Below, one piece after another: positions 43,764 through 52,800 of a stretch of DNA of 64,000 nucleotides. Origin of the DNA: UBA1535 sp964371035 (lineage in GTDB: Bacteria > Bacillota > Clostridia > Tissierellales > Sedimentibacteraceae); the NCBI GenBank assembly GCA_964371035.1, contig CAYJLG010000009.1:18357-82356 (forward strand). Reading direction: 5' to 3'. The notes beneath the pieces are model-generated. The model was not told the DNA's origin. It was given only the letters and a program-made list of their open reading frames with translations, and did no database searches. Position numbers and translations under genes: made by a program. The first letter of the stretch is position 1. Each line of letters starts with the position of its first letter.

Positions 43764-45050
43764 TTGAAGATATTAGAACGTTTAGGATACATAATTATGA
43801 GTATCATGATTTTAGGTATTGCATGGATGTTAATTTTATTTGGAGAAACAGATGTTGCTGAGTTACAAGTTGATTTGATAAATCAAGCCAACTCTTACAT
43901 GGAAGATAAAGTGTTTATAAAAGCCATACCGTTATTAGAAGAAAGCTCAGGCTATGAAGCCGAACATACAACTCAGGCAGAAGAATTGCTTAAAACTGCT
44001 TACCTTGCCATAAATAACTACGATGAATATGAAGAAATTTTGGAAAAACAAATGTCTTATTTGCAGCCGAGAGCCGAAGTGTTTATGGAAGCCGCCGAAT
44101 ATCACTTTGCAAACAACGACACAAAAGATGCGCTCGAAGTCTTGCGTAACGGAGTCGAAAAAACAGGAGATGCTAATATAACCGAAAAATACGAAAACAG
44201 CCGATATGAATACTCTATTAGCGCGGATAGTTTTGAGGAAATTACTACAGGCATGAACAATATGATAATCGTAAAACGATCAGGACTCTGGGGAATAGCA
44301 GATTCAAAGGGAAACGTGATAATCCCTTGTGAATATGATAAAATAAGTACATTTAATAATGTAGCAGTAGTCAGTAAAGACAACGAAATTTATTCGGTAA
44401 ATACAGCGAATCAAAGAAATTCTTTGCTAAAAGAAGAAATAAAAGATTTTTCATACTTATCACAATCAAGATTATTTTTGCTTAAAGAAGAGGGCTGGGT
44501 AGAAGCTGATACAAATTTCAATACAGGCAAGATCTTCTTCGACGAAGTAGGAACTTATTCAAACGACTTAGTACCTGTGAAGCTAAACGGCAAATGGGGA
44601 ATGAAAAATAAGGCAGATGAAATGACAGTAGAGGCAGTTTATGACAATATAATAAGGGACGAATTAGGAAGGTCATACTTTCAAAACGCATTCTTTGTGC
44701 AAGAAGCAAACAATATTTACATGATATCAGAAGATGTTAAGTTAGATACCTCCTATGAAGATGCAAAACCATTTTTCACACAAAACTATGCAGCAGTTAA
44801 AAATAATGGCAAATGGGGTTTCGTAGATAACAAAGGAAACTTAGTGATAGACTATCAATTCGAAGATGCATTATCATTTGGTGGTCATACAGCAGCAGTT
44901 AAAACAGAAGGAATGTGGGGATATATTAATTTACAAGGCAAAATAGTAATCGAACCGATATTTTTAGAAGTAAATAGTTTTTATAACGGGAGTGCTCCAG
45001 TTTTAACGGAAGCAGGATATGTCATAATAACTCTTAAAGAAGAATTATAA
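43764..45050 (+). CDS. Membrane-anchored WG-repeat protein
   Basis: A 428-residue protein with one N-terminal membrane helix (about 5-27), a helical TPR-like part (about 35-135: EDKVFIKAIPLLEES, NDTKDALEVLRNGVEK) and WG repeats, each with a GxWGxxDxxGNxxIxxxYD pattern: LWGIADSKGNVIIPCEYD, KWGMKNKADEM, KWGFVDNKGNLVIDYQFE, MWGYINLQGKIVIEPIF. WG repeats form beta-rich binding surfaces of unknown ligand. The start is TTG with AGGAGGAG upstream. Its place between the peptidase and FHA genes suggests a role at the outer face of the machine. Confidence 0.85.
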   Translation: MKILERLGYIIMSIMILGIAWMLILFGETDVAELQVDLINQANSYMEDKVFIKAIPLLEESSGYEAEHTTQAEELLKTAYLAINNYDEYEEILEKQMSYLQPRAEVFMEAAEYHFANNDTKDALEVLRNGVEKTGDANITEKYENSRYEYSISADSFEEITTGMNNMIIVKRSGLWGIADSKGNVIIPCEYDKISTFNNVAVVSKDNEIYSVNTANQRNSLLKEEIKDFSYLSQSRLFLLKEEGWVEADTNFNTGKIFFDEVGTYSNDLVPVKLNGKWGMKNKADEMTVEAVYDNIIRDELGRSYFQNAFFVQEANNIYMISEDVKLDTSYEDAKPFFTQNYAAVKNNGKWGFVDNKGNLVIDYQFEDALSFGGHTAAVKTEGMWGYINLQGKIVIEPIFLEVNSFYNGSAPVLTEAGYVIITLKEEL

Positions 45051-45073
45051 AAATACGTAGAAAGGGACAAGTT

Positions 45074-46489
45074 ATGTTCAATATAAAACTAGAAAGTGAT
45101 TTTAATTCAGGCGCGAAAGTCATAGTAAATATTCCTGAAAATGAAATTGATAAAAAAGCATTTAACACACTGAAAAACGACAGACCAAAATTTATTTTAC
45201 CATTTATCACAACAACGATAGACAATGAAGTGCAAATTTCATATAGCATAGGAAAATACGAAAAACTTACATATCAATTAGGTGATATGAAGATAAGCAG
45301 CTATATTGATATGTGGCTAAATATTTTGCAACCAATGATGATATGCAAGGATTGGTTTTTAAATATTCAATCTTTTGTTGCTGATTTAGATTATATATTT
45401 TATGACAGAGATGAAAGCGAAGTTAAATATATCTATATACCGTCAACCAATCAATCTGTAAGTGAAGATGATATAAAGTCTTTAATAATCAAAATATCTG
45501 ATAAAATGAAAGTATCAGATATGAATTTAGAGAATAAAGTTTTAAGAGAATTAAGAAACATAAACCCCAAAAGCTTTATTGAAATGCTAAAAGATTATAA
45601 ATTAAATAATTTAAATAATGTAGATAACATAAAGTTCCAAGCTAAAGAGGGCATTAAAAAGGAATACAGCTCTACTCCTAATGTTCCATCTAAACATGAA
45701 ATTTCACAATCTGTTGAATTTGTCAAACAAGAACCTTTAAAGCAAGAAATTAAACCACAGCATGCTATGCCAGAATATGAAAAAAAATCAGATGCACAAA
45801 AAAACTCTGAAGATAAAGGTAAATTTAATCTTAACCGTGAGATTGTATTAGGGAACAATTCTGTGGACAGTAGTAAGAAAACTAAAGAAAAAGAACTAAA
45901 GCAATTAAAAAAAGGTTTCTCTTTGTTTGGTGGACAAAAAAAGGAAAAACAAGCTAAACTTGAAAAAGAAGTAAAAGAACAAAATAAAGGATTTTTTGGA
46001 AATAATAAAAAAAATAAAGGCATACTTATCACTCCTGAAGAAGTAGTGCCTACGCCACAACAAGAACCTCGAAATTTTGTAAATTCTTATGATTCTAATC
46101 ATTATGAGAATGACCTTACGGATGCTACACAATTGTTGTCTTCATCGGTGAATGAAGGTAGTATACTTAAATATATAGGAAGCTCAAATCATGATAGAAC
46201 TATAAAATTTCATATAAATCTCGGCAATCTGTTTACAATAGGGAGATTTGACTCTACGATAGGCAAGAAACAATCTGATTATGAATTTGTTAAAAATACA
46301 AAAGCAGTCAGCAGAAGACACGCACTGATTGAGAGAAATGCAAATGGATATTTCATCGTAGATTTAAACTCATCGGCTGGTACATATTTAAACAACCAAA
46401 AGCTTCCACCGAACACACCGTTTCATATAAAATCAGGTGATAGGATATCATTTGGAAACGCAGGTGCGGATTATATGTTTGAAGAGTAG
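45074..46489 (+). CDS. FHA-domain protein with N-terminal DUF6382-like domain
   Basis: A 471-residue protein. Residues 1-about 175 form a globular domain like that found in clostridial FHA proteins (DUF6382 type). A long K/E/Q-rich linker follows (about 190-340), then an FHA domain at about 380-470: FTIGRFDST, KAVSRRHALIE, GYFIVDLNSSAGTYLNNQKLP and IKSGDRISFG, with the Arg, Ser, Arg-His and Asn used to bind phosphothreonine. Just before the FHA domain, DLTDATQLL resembles a phospho-acceptor site. It probably connects the Ser/Thr kinase signal to the Tad machine. Confidence 0.9.
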   Translation: MFNIKLESDFNSGAKVIVNIPENEIDKKAFNTLKNDRPKFILPFITTTIDNEVQISYSIGKYEKLTYQLGDMKISSYIDMWLNILQPMMICKDWFLNIQSFVADLDYIFYDRDESEVKYIYIPSTNQSVSEDDIKSLIIKISDKMKVSDMNLENKVLRELRNINPKSFIEMLKDYKLNNLNNVDNIKFQAKEGIKKEYSSTPNVPSKHEISQSVEFVKQEPLKQEIKPQHAMPEYEKKSDAQKNSEDKGKFNLNREIVLGNNSVDSSKKTKEKELKQLKKGFSLFGGQKKEKQAKLEKEVKEQNKGFFGNNKKNKGILITPEEVVPTPQQEPRNFVNSYDSNHYENDLTDATQLLSSSVNEGSILKYIGSSNHDRTIKFHINLGNLFTIGRFDSTIGKKQSDYEFVKNTKAVSRRHALIERNANGYFIVDLNSSAGTYLNNQKLPPNTPFHIKSGDRISFGNAGADYMFEE

Positions 46490-46680
46490 CACATAATAAA
46501 GAATTAGAAGGAAAAGAGTATAAGCGTGAAAAGTATATAACTGAAATTAAACTTTCAGAGTTTTCTGTGATAGATGGTAAAATTATAATTACAGATCCTA
46601 AAAGAGGCATGATGTGGGAATCGGATGACATTAAAATTCTAAATGAAAGTATAGCTGAGATTTCTGTTGCACATAAGTAG
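46483..46680 (+). pseudogene. Possible decayed reading frame between FHA and kinase genes
   Basis: A 65-codon open frame, in a different phase from the FHA gene, runs from just after a TGA at 46480 to a TAG at 46678-46680. Its product would contain YKREKYITEIKLSEFSVIDG and KIIITDPKRGMMWESDDIKI, with protein-like codon use, but no ATG, GTG or TTG is suitably placed. It may be the end of a lost gene or a displaced fragment. I do not recognise the family. Confidence 0.35.
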
Positions 46681-46714
46681 TATTCATTAAATTTAATAAA
46701 AGGAAAGTTAAATT

Positions 46715-46867
46715 ATGACAAACAATATAATTTATAACTTCGGCATATTGATGCTTGTCGGGGGAGTGGTAATTTCTCTAATATCAATTATTTCTTTGCA
46801 CTTTTATAAAAAGAGTTTAGATAGAAAATTGGATAGTGAATATGGAAAAAGGAGAAAGAGTAGATGA
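46715..46867 (+). CDS. Small single-pass membrane protein
   Basis: A 50-residue protein: MTNNIIYNFGILMLVGGVVI starts a single membrane helix (about 8-30), followed by a basic cytoplasmic tail ending KRRKSR. AAAAGGAAAG lies upstream of the ATG, and its TGA overlaps the kinase ATG (ATGA), so the two are translationally coupled. Function is unknown; it may be a membrane partner of the kinase or the pilus platform. Confidence 0.65.
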   Translation: MTNNIIYNFGILMLVGGVVISLISIISLHFYKKSLDRKLDSEYGKRRKSR

Positions 46868-49788
46868 ATAATAATTTCTCTGAATTAATATCAAGCACAT
46901 ATAGGATAATCGGTGAAATCGGCGCAGGTGGTGGGGGTGTTGTATACTTAGCTGAACATCTTCGCCTAAATAAAAAAGTTGTACTGAAAGTGGACAAACG
47001 CAGTATTTCAGCAAAACCCGAAGTTCTCAGAAGAGAAGTTGATGCACTAAAAGATTTGTCACATACATATATCCCTCAAGTTTATGACTTTATAATAGAA
47101 AATGAAACAGTCTATACTGTTATGGATTATATTGAAGGAGAAAGTTTAGATAGGCCTCTAAAGAGAAACGAGAAATTTTCACAGGCGCAGATAGTTCAAT
47201 GGACTTGTCAATTACTTGAGGCTTTGTCATACCTACATAGTAGGCCACCACATGGTATTTTACATGCGGATATAAAACCTGCAAATATAATGATTAAGCC
47301 ACAAGGTGATATTGTTTTAATTGACTTTAATATTGCTTTGGCTTTAGGCGAAGAAGGTGCGGTAGCAGTAGGTAGAAGTTTCGGATATGCATCTCCTGAA
47401 CATTATGAATTTAGTAATGCAGACAATACACGTAGCAATTCAAGTTTTAATAATGACATCTCTTTCAAAAAACAAGATGAATTTGATGATGTGACTATTT
47501 TGGGAGATGAAACACAGTTTTCAAAAGATGTTTCGTCTACACCAAATCAGATATTAAAAGAAAATTCAAGTAGTTCTAAATCTGGAAAAGATAGCATTTT
47601 GCTTGATGTTCGCTCTGATATATACAGTTTGGGTGCTACTATGTATCATATGATTACCGGCAAAAGACCACCAAAGGATATCAAGGAAAACAAAGATGCA
47701 TTCAACATTGATTACAATTCTGCGATTGTAAATATAGTCAAAAAAGCAATGCAGACGGATCCAAATATGCGATATCAAAGTGCTGATGAAATGCTTTTTG
47801 ACTTAGAAAATTTAAGAGAAAAAGATTCGAGGACTAAAAGATATAAAAGGACAAAATGGGCTACTATATTTTTGCTATCAGTAATATTTGGAGTTGGCTT
47901 AGTTTCTGTATTTACAGGGCAAAGAATATTGGAACGTCTTCAAAATTCTTATGTTTTATCTGAATATTCTGCAAATTACTTAGAAGCAGGGGATGTACAA
48001 AATGCTGTAAAATATGCTTTGGATGCACTTCCAAAAGAAGGAGGGATTTTTGATATTCCATTGACTGCAAATGCGCAAAAGGCATTGACTAATGCATTAA
48101 ATATATATGATTTAGACGATGGATTTGAAGCATATGGAGTGTTGGAGCTACCTTCGGCGCCATTACAACTTGAAATATCTCCGAACGCAGAAACTGCAAT
48201 TGCAGTATATGCAGGTGAAATGACAGTTTTTGAATTAGACAATATTAGTATCATAAAGACATTTTCTATGGAAAAATCTGCATTGGCTCAGGCAAAATAT
48301 ATTGATGAAAATACAATAGTATATTCAAGCCCTACAGGTATCAAATTTTACAGCTTAAGCGAAAGAAAAGAGCTTTGGAGCAAAGAAAAAGCAACATATA
48401 TTTCGATTTCAGAAGACAGACAAACCTTAGCAACTGTATACAAAGACGAATCAACAGTATATGTTTATGACGTGGCAACGGGAAATATGTTGAAGACTAT
48501 TGATTTGGAAGGGAAAAAACAATCGATTACAGTAAATGACAGTTTTGTAGATCCAGGAGGAAATATTTTAGCCTTAAATGAAGATGGCACATTGCTAGGT
48601 ATGAGTTTTTCGGATGGTTCGGTGGTTGTTTTTGATATTTATAACAGTGAAAATAATATAGAAATTTTCGATGATACTTCTACATATAGTTATTTTCAAG
48701 GAGATTTTCATAATGAATTTTTTGCATTTTCAGCTACAAATGAAGATAATTCAGTATTTGCTGTTATAGATACATTGAATGCTGTACAAACAGGCGGATT
48801 TAGCTCAGAATATCCGTTTAGTGTAAAAACTGATGAAAATGGAATCTATTTACAGACTGAAAATATATTGGTTGAAATTGATCCTTTAACAGGAGATCAA
48901 ATACCTCTTGTGAATATGGCAGAAAATATAACGAATTTTGTTTATGATGGAAATCATACACTTGTTTCGGCTAAAGACAGTTTGACATTTTTCAATAGAA
49001 ATGCTCAACCAATAAAAACACCTAAAAATATTTTGGGTAGCAGTCTGATGCAGATAGAAGGAAATTTTGCTTTATCAAGTAGTATGGATAGCTCAAATAT
49101 AAATATTGTTAAATTACAAAATCATGTTGATGCTGAGATTTTTTCGTATGATCCGTCATATTTACATAACGAAGCAAGAATTAGTGCTGACGGAAGTACG
49201 ATTATGTTGTTTTCTTATACAGGTTTTAAATTGTTTGACATTGATGGAGAAGTGATTAAAGATTTCATAATACCGAATGCAGAACAAATATATGATCAGC
49301 AATATAGACGTGACGAACAAGGTAGTAGATTAGATGTGATTTATAATGATGGAACTATACATGGATACTCTGCCGAAACCGGAGAGTTACTATATGAAGA
49401 AAAAGGTGAGAAACCTGACTTGAGTTTACATGAAGAATTTTTTACAAGTAAATTAAGAATAGAATCGCCTTTGCATGAAACGCCAAAGGCATACGACATA
49501 GAAACTGGAAAATTAATTAAAGAATTAGAAAAAGATGATTATTTGACTTATGTAACAGAAGTCGGAGCTTATGTCATAACAGAATACATTTCTGAAGATA
49601 GCGAAAGATATGGATTGTTACTTAATGAAAACTGTGAAACATTAGCATATCTTCCATATCTATGCGATGTAGTAGACGAAGAACTAATCTTTGATTATCC
49701 AATTGGTAATTTGCGTAAGTCACGCATTTACAATATAGGTGAACTCGTTGAACTTGCTCATATAGAGATAGAAGGGAGTGTTGATTAA
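46864..49788 (+). CDS. Membrane Ser/Thr protein kinase with extracytoplasmic beta-propeller-like domain
   Basis: A 974-residue receptor-like kinase. The kinase domain spans 1-about 320: glycine loop GEIGAGGGGVVY (17-28), Lys42, Glu58, catalytic loop HADIKPAN (134-141) and DFN (154-156). The canonical HRD and DFG are thus HAD and DFN. A Ser/Asp/Lys-rich insert of about 75 residues (about 180-255), holding VTILGDETQ, separates ASPEHYE from the DVRSDIYSLGATMYHMITGKRPP block. A membrane helix at about 331-351 is followed by a helical segment (EAGDVQNAVKYALDALPKE) and an approximately 550-residue WD40/beta-propeller-like region. With the PP2C and FHA proteins it forms a phosphorylation circuit; the surface SLH gene follows. 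Confidence 0.9.
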   Translation: MNNNFSELISSTYRIIGEIGAGGGGVVYLAEHLRLNKKVVLKVDKRSISAKPEVLRREVDALKDLSHTYIPQVYDFIIENETVYTVMDYIEGESLDRPLKRNEKFSQAQIVQWTCQLLEALSYLHSRPPHGILHADIKPANIMIKPQGDIVLIDFNIALALGEEGAVAVGRSFGYASPEHYEFSNADNTRSNSSFNNDISFKKQDEFDDVTILGDETQFSKDVSSTPNQILKENSSSSKSGKDSILLDVRSDIYSLGATMYHMITGKRPPKDIKENKDAFNIDYNSAIVNIVKKAMQTDPNMRYQSADEMLFDLENLREKDSRTKRYKRTKWATIFLLSVIFGVGLVSVFTGQRILERLQNSYVLSEYSANYLEAGDVQNAVKYALDALPKEGGIFDIPLTANAQKALTNALNIYDLDDGFEAYGVLELPSAPLQLEISPNAETAIAVYAGEMTVFELDNISIIKTFSMEKSALAQAKYIDENTIVYSSPTGIKFYSLSERKELWSKEKATYISISEDRQTLATVYKDESTVYVYDVATGNMLKTIDLEGKKQSITVNDSFVDPGGNILALNEDGTLLGMSFSDGSVVVFDIYNSENNIEIFDDTSTYSYFQGDFHNEFFAFSATNEDNSVFAVIDTLNAVQTGGFSSEYPFSVKTDENGIYLQTENILVEIDPLTGDQIPLVNMAENITNFVYDGNHTLVSAKDSLTFFNRNAQPIKTPKNILGSSLMQIEGNFALSSSMDSSNINIVKLQNHVDAEIFSYDPSYLHNEARISADGSTIMLFSYTGFKLFDIDGEVIKDFIIPNAEQIYDQQYRRDEQGSRLDVIYNDGTIHGYSAETGELLYEEKGEKPDLSLHEEFFTSKLRIESPLHETPKAYDIETGKLIKELEKDDYLTYVTEVGAYVITEYISEDSERYGLLLNENCETLAYLPYLCDVVDEELIFDYPIGNLRKSRIYNIGELVELAHIEIEGSVD

Positions 49789-49842
49789 GGTTGTTAGGGT
49801 ATAGAGCATAAAACGAGACAAAAAAATTACGGAGGAATGGAA

Positions 49843-52800
49843 ATGAGGAAAATTAGGAGTAGAATAGCTTTAGTGTTAACTTTTATGATGCTATTTTCAA
49901 ACATGTCAGCTTTCTCTATTACAGATGAAAATACTGATAGTGTTAAAACGGATCAAAATCCGAAGTTAGGGTCATCATTGGAAACTTCAGATTCTACAAG
50001 CGAATCTGCAATAAAAGTCGATGAAAAAATTGATGATCAAATCATTTACAACTTAGGTAATACAGAAGTGATAGTGGGCTATAATGAAATATCAGCTACA
50101 GAAAAACCATGGGAATACAAATTGTTTGATGAAGATGGAAACTATACTATCAATTTAGAAGACAATGCATTTTTCCCATACGAGGTGCAGTTTAAATCAA
50201 ACGGTGAAGTTTCAACGGTTTGGTTTGATACACCGAGTAGTACTATTGAGTTTAAAGGACATATTTTCAGTGTTAACTCAGAACATTATGATATTGAAAA
50301 GTTTATTCAGTTAGGTTTTGAGATTGGTGATAAATATATTCCAGTCAAGCCTGTGCCAAAAACATTTACAAATGATGGTAATTCGATAATGAAATCAAGA
50401 TCTTTGTTGCCACTAGATCAACAAGATTATACGGTTGATTTAAGTGGACTGAATGTTGTAGAGCTTGCAGATGTTAAAGTAAATGCGTTATATCCTGTTG
50501 ATGCTCAGAATGTGCAAAAGGTTGTTTGGACAGGATTTGACAGAAATAGCTATGAAATATTAGAACCAAATGATACTATTGATTTGTCGAATGAAGATCA
50601 ATATAACTGGGATAATGAATTAGACTTAGAATTTATATTAGGTAGCGGGTTGCAGTTGGATAGTAGTAATATTTTCTATAATGTTACTGCTACTATGCCG
50701 AGTGATCTTGGGATTGTAGAAGGAGTGAAAATTTACAATCAAGAGAATAATATAAGGACTGAATTGACACCTTTAAGTATGGATATTGATTACGAGCACA
50801 ATTATAATCCTGCTCAAACAAATATTTACATGGAGTTTCTGCAAGAAGATGTAGATTCGGGTGTTCTGTATTTATCGATGGATTTTGATGCATCATTTGA
50901 TGAAAGCTATGAAATTAAAGTATATGATGGTTACTACGAAACTTTAAATGAAATAGAAAATGAACTGACTATCGATCCTAATATTGACATTAGTAACAAA
51001 TTATTAAGTAAAACTATGGATCAAATTGACGAAGGACTGATGCTAAATGCTTTGAATGAAACTTTCGATGGATATTATGAAGATGTAACTGTTGTAGTAA
51101 AAAAAGGCGGAAATTCAATATTACAAACAGTATACTTAAATATTAGTGAAAATTATAATTACAGTGTGTACTGGGACGCATTATATACAATTGATTCAAC
51201 TTATAACGATATTGTAGATTATGATAGAAACGATTGGATTGAAGGTGTGAATGTTGTAAAATATACATTGGATTCAGGACACTCAGCATTTGATACACAT
51301 TATGCTAGATTAAAATATTACTATAATGGTAGTCAAGATGATGCAAATAGACAATATGTTGAAAAGGCTGTAGTTGGACATTATGATACTATTGAGGAAA
51401 CAGTGGATGTAATTGATATAAAGGATCAATTATTCCCTTTAGATAGCAGTTTAGCAGGCTCGGGATATCCAGCTAACTATAGTGGACCTGGAGTGGATTT
51501 TACAATTTTTCTGAAGGATGAAAATGTTGAAAAATTTACCTTTAAAATAGAACCCACAGCATACTTAAGTATAGGTCATGATATATACGCAAATGATTCT
51601 ACAGACAATGATATAGCAAGATGGATGCATCTAGACTATGAAAATGGCATAGAAATATATACATACACTTTATATAGTGGAAACAAAGCAACAGATAATA
51701 ATTATCTAAGATTACAATACACATATGATGGGATTGAGAATGATGCGAATAGACAATATGTTGACAAAGCTGTAATTGGTCATTATGATAGCATAGAAGC
51801 TGCTGTGGGAGAAAAGGATATAAAAGATCAATTATTCCCCGAAAAAAGTGGTGTAGCAGGTTCAGGATATCCAGCAAATTATAGTGGAAACGGACAAGAT
51901 ATAACAGTATTTGCCCAAGGAGAAGTTTATAAATATACTTTCATTGCAGTAGAGTCTGTATTAGAACCAAATCCGGGATCAGAAGATGCCTATTTTCATG
52001 TAACGGGTGCAAATTATGGCGAGAATGATAGCTTGAGAGATGTATATGTTTTACCATATGAACACGATACATATTATGATGTTGGATATCAAACAATTTT
52101 TTATATAGATAACGTAGAAACTAGTGTTTTAAAACCAACATATAGAAAAGACGCTTATGAAATATATGCACGAAACACTACAACCGGTGCTGGAATAATT
52201 CAAGAGAGTGGCATAACTCAGCAAGATTTTTCAAAAGGACCAATACAATATAGTGCTTCTGCTGAAAATGGATTGAATTTAAAAAATTATTGGGTTACAT
52301 TTGTAAAGCAAAATACAGATGGAGCTAAACTGTTTGTTAATGGGATAAATGGGGTAGATGGAGCTAAAAGGGAAGTGTTCCTTACGAGCAGACACGACAA
52401 TTTACATGATATATTTATTGCTAATATAGGAAATGAAGAACTAACAGGGCTAAATGTAATATTGACAGGAGCACAAAACATCAAGTTGGATCCATATTGG
52501 ACATTTGGTGGAGAAAACAACGACACTTTAGCCGCTTTTACAGAAACTAATCCTTATGTTTATTCGCAAAAAGAAGGAGAACTTTACAACGTAGCTAAAA
52601 TCAGATTGCTTCCAGACGGTGAAGGAGAAATTAAAGGAACTTTGACGATTACTGCTGACGGACAAGAACCTGTAGGAATTGAACTTACAGGTAATGCTGG
52701 GAATCCGAGATTGCTGACATCACAAATTCCAGAAGCTGTTAAATATGTTCCATATGCAGTACAATTGATGCACAACAACAGATATCCTTGGAATACAGTA

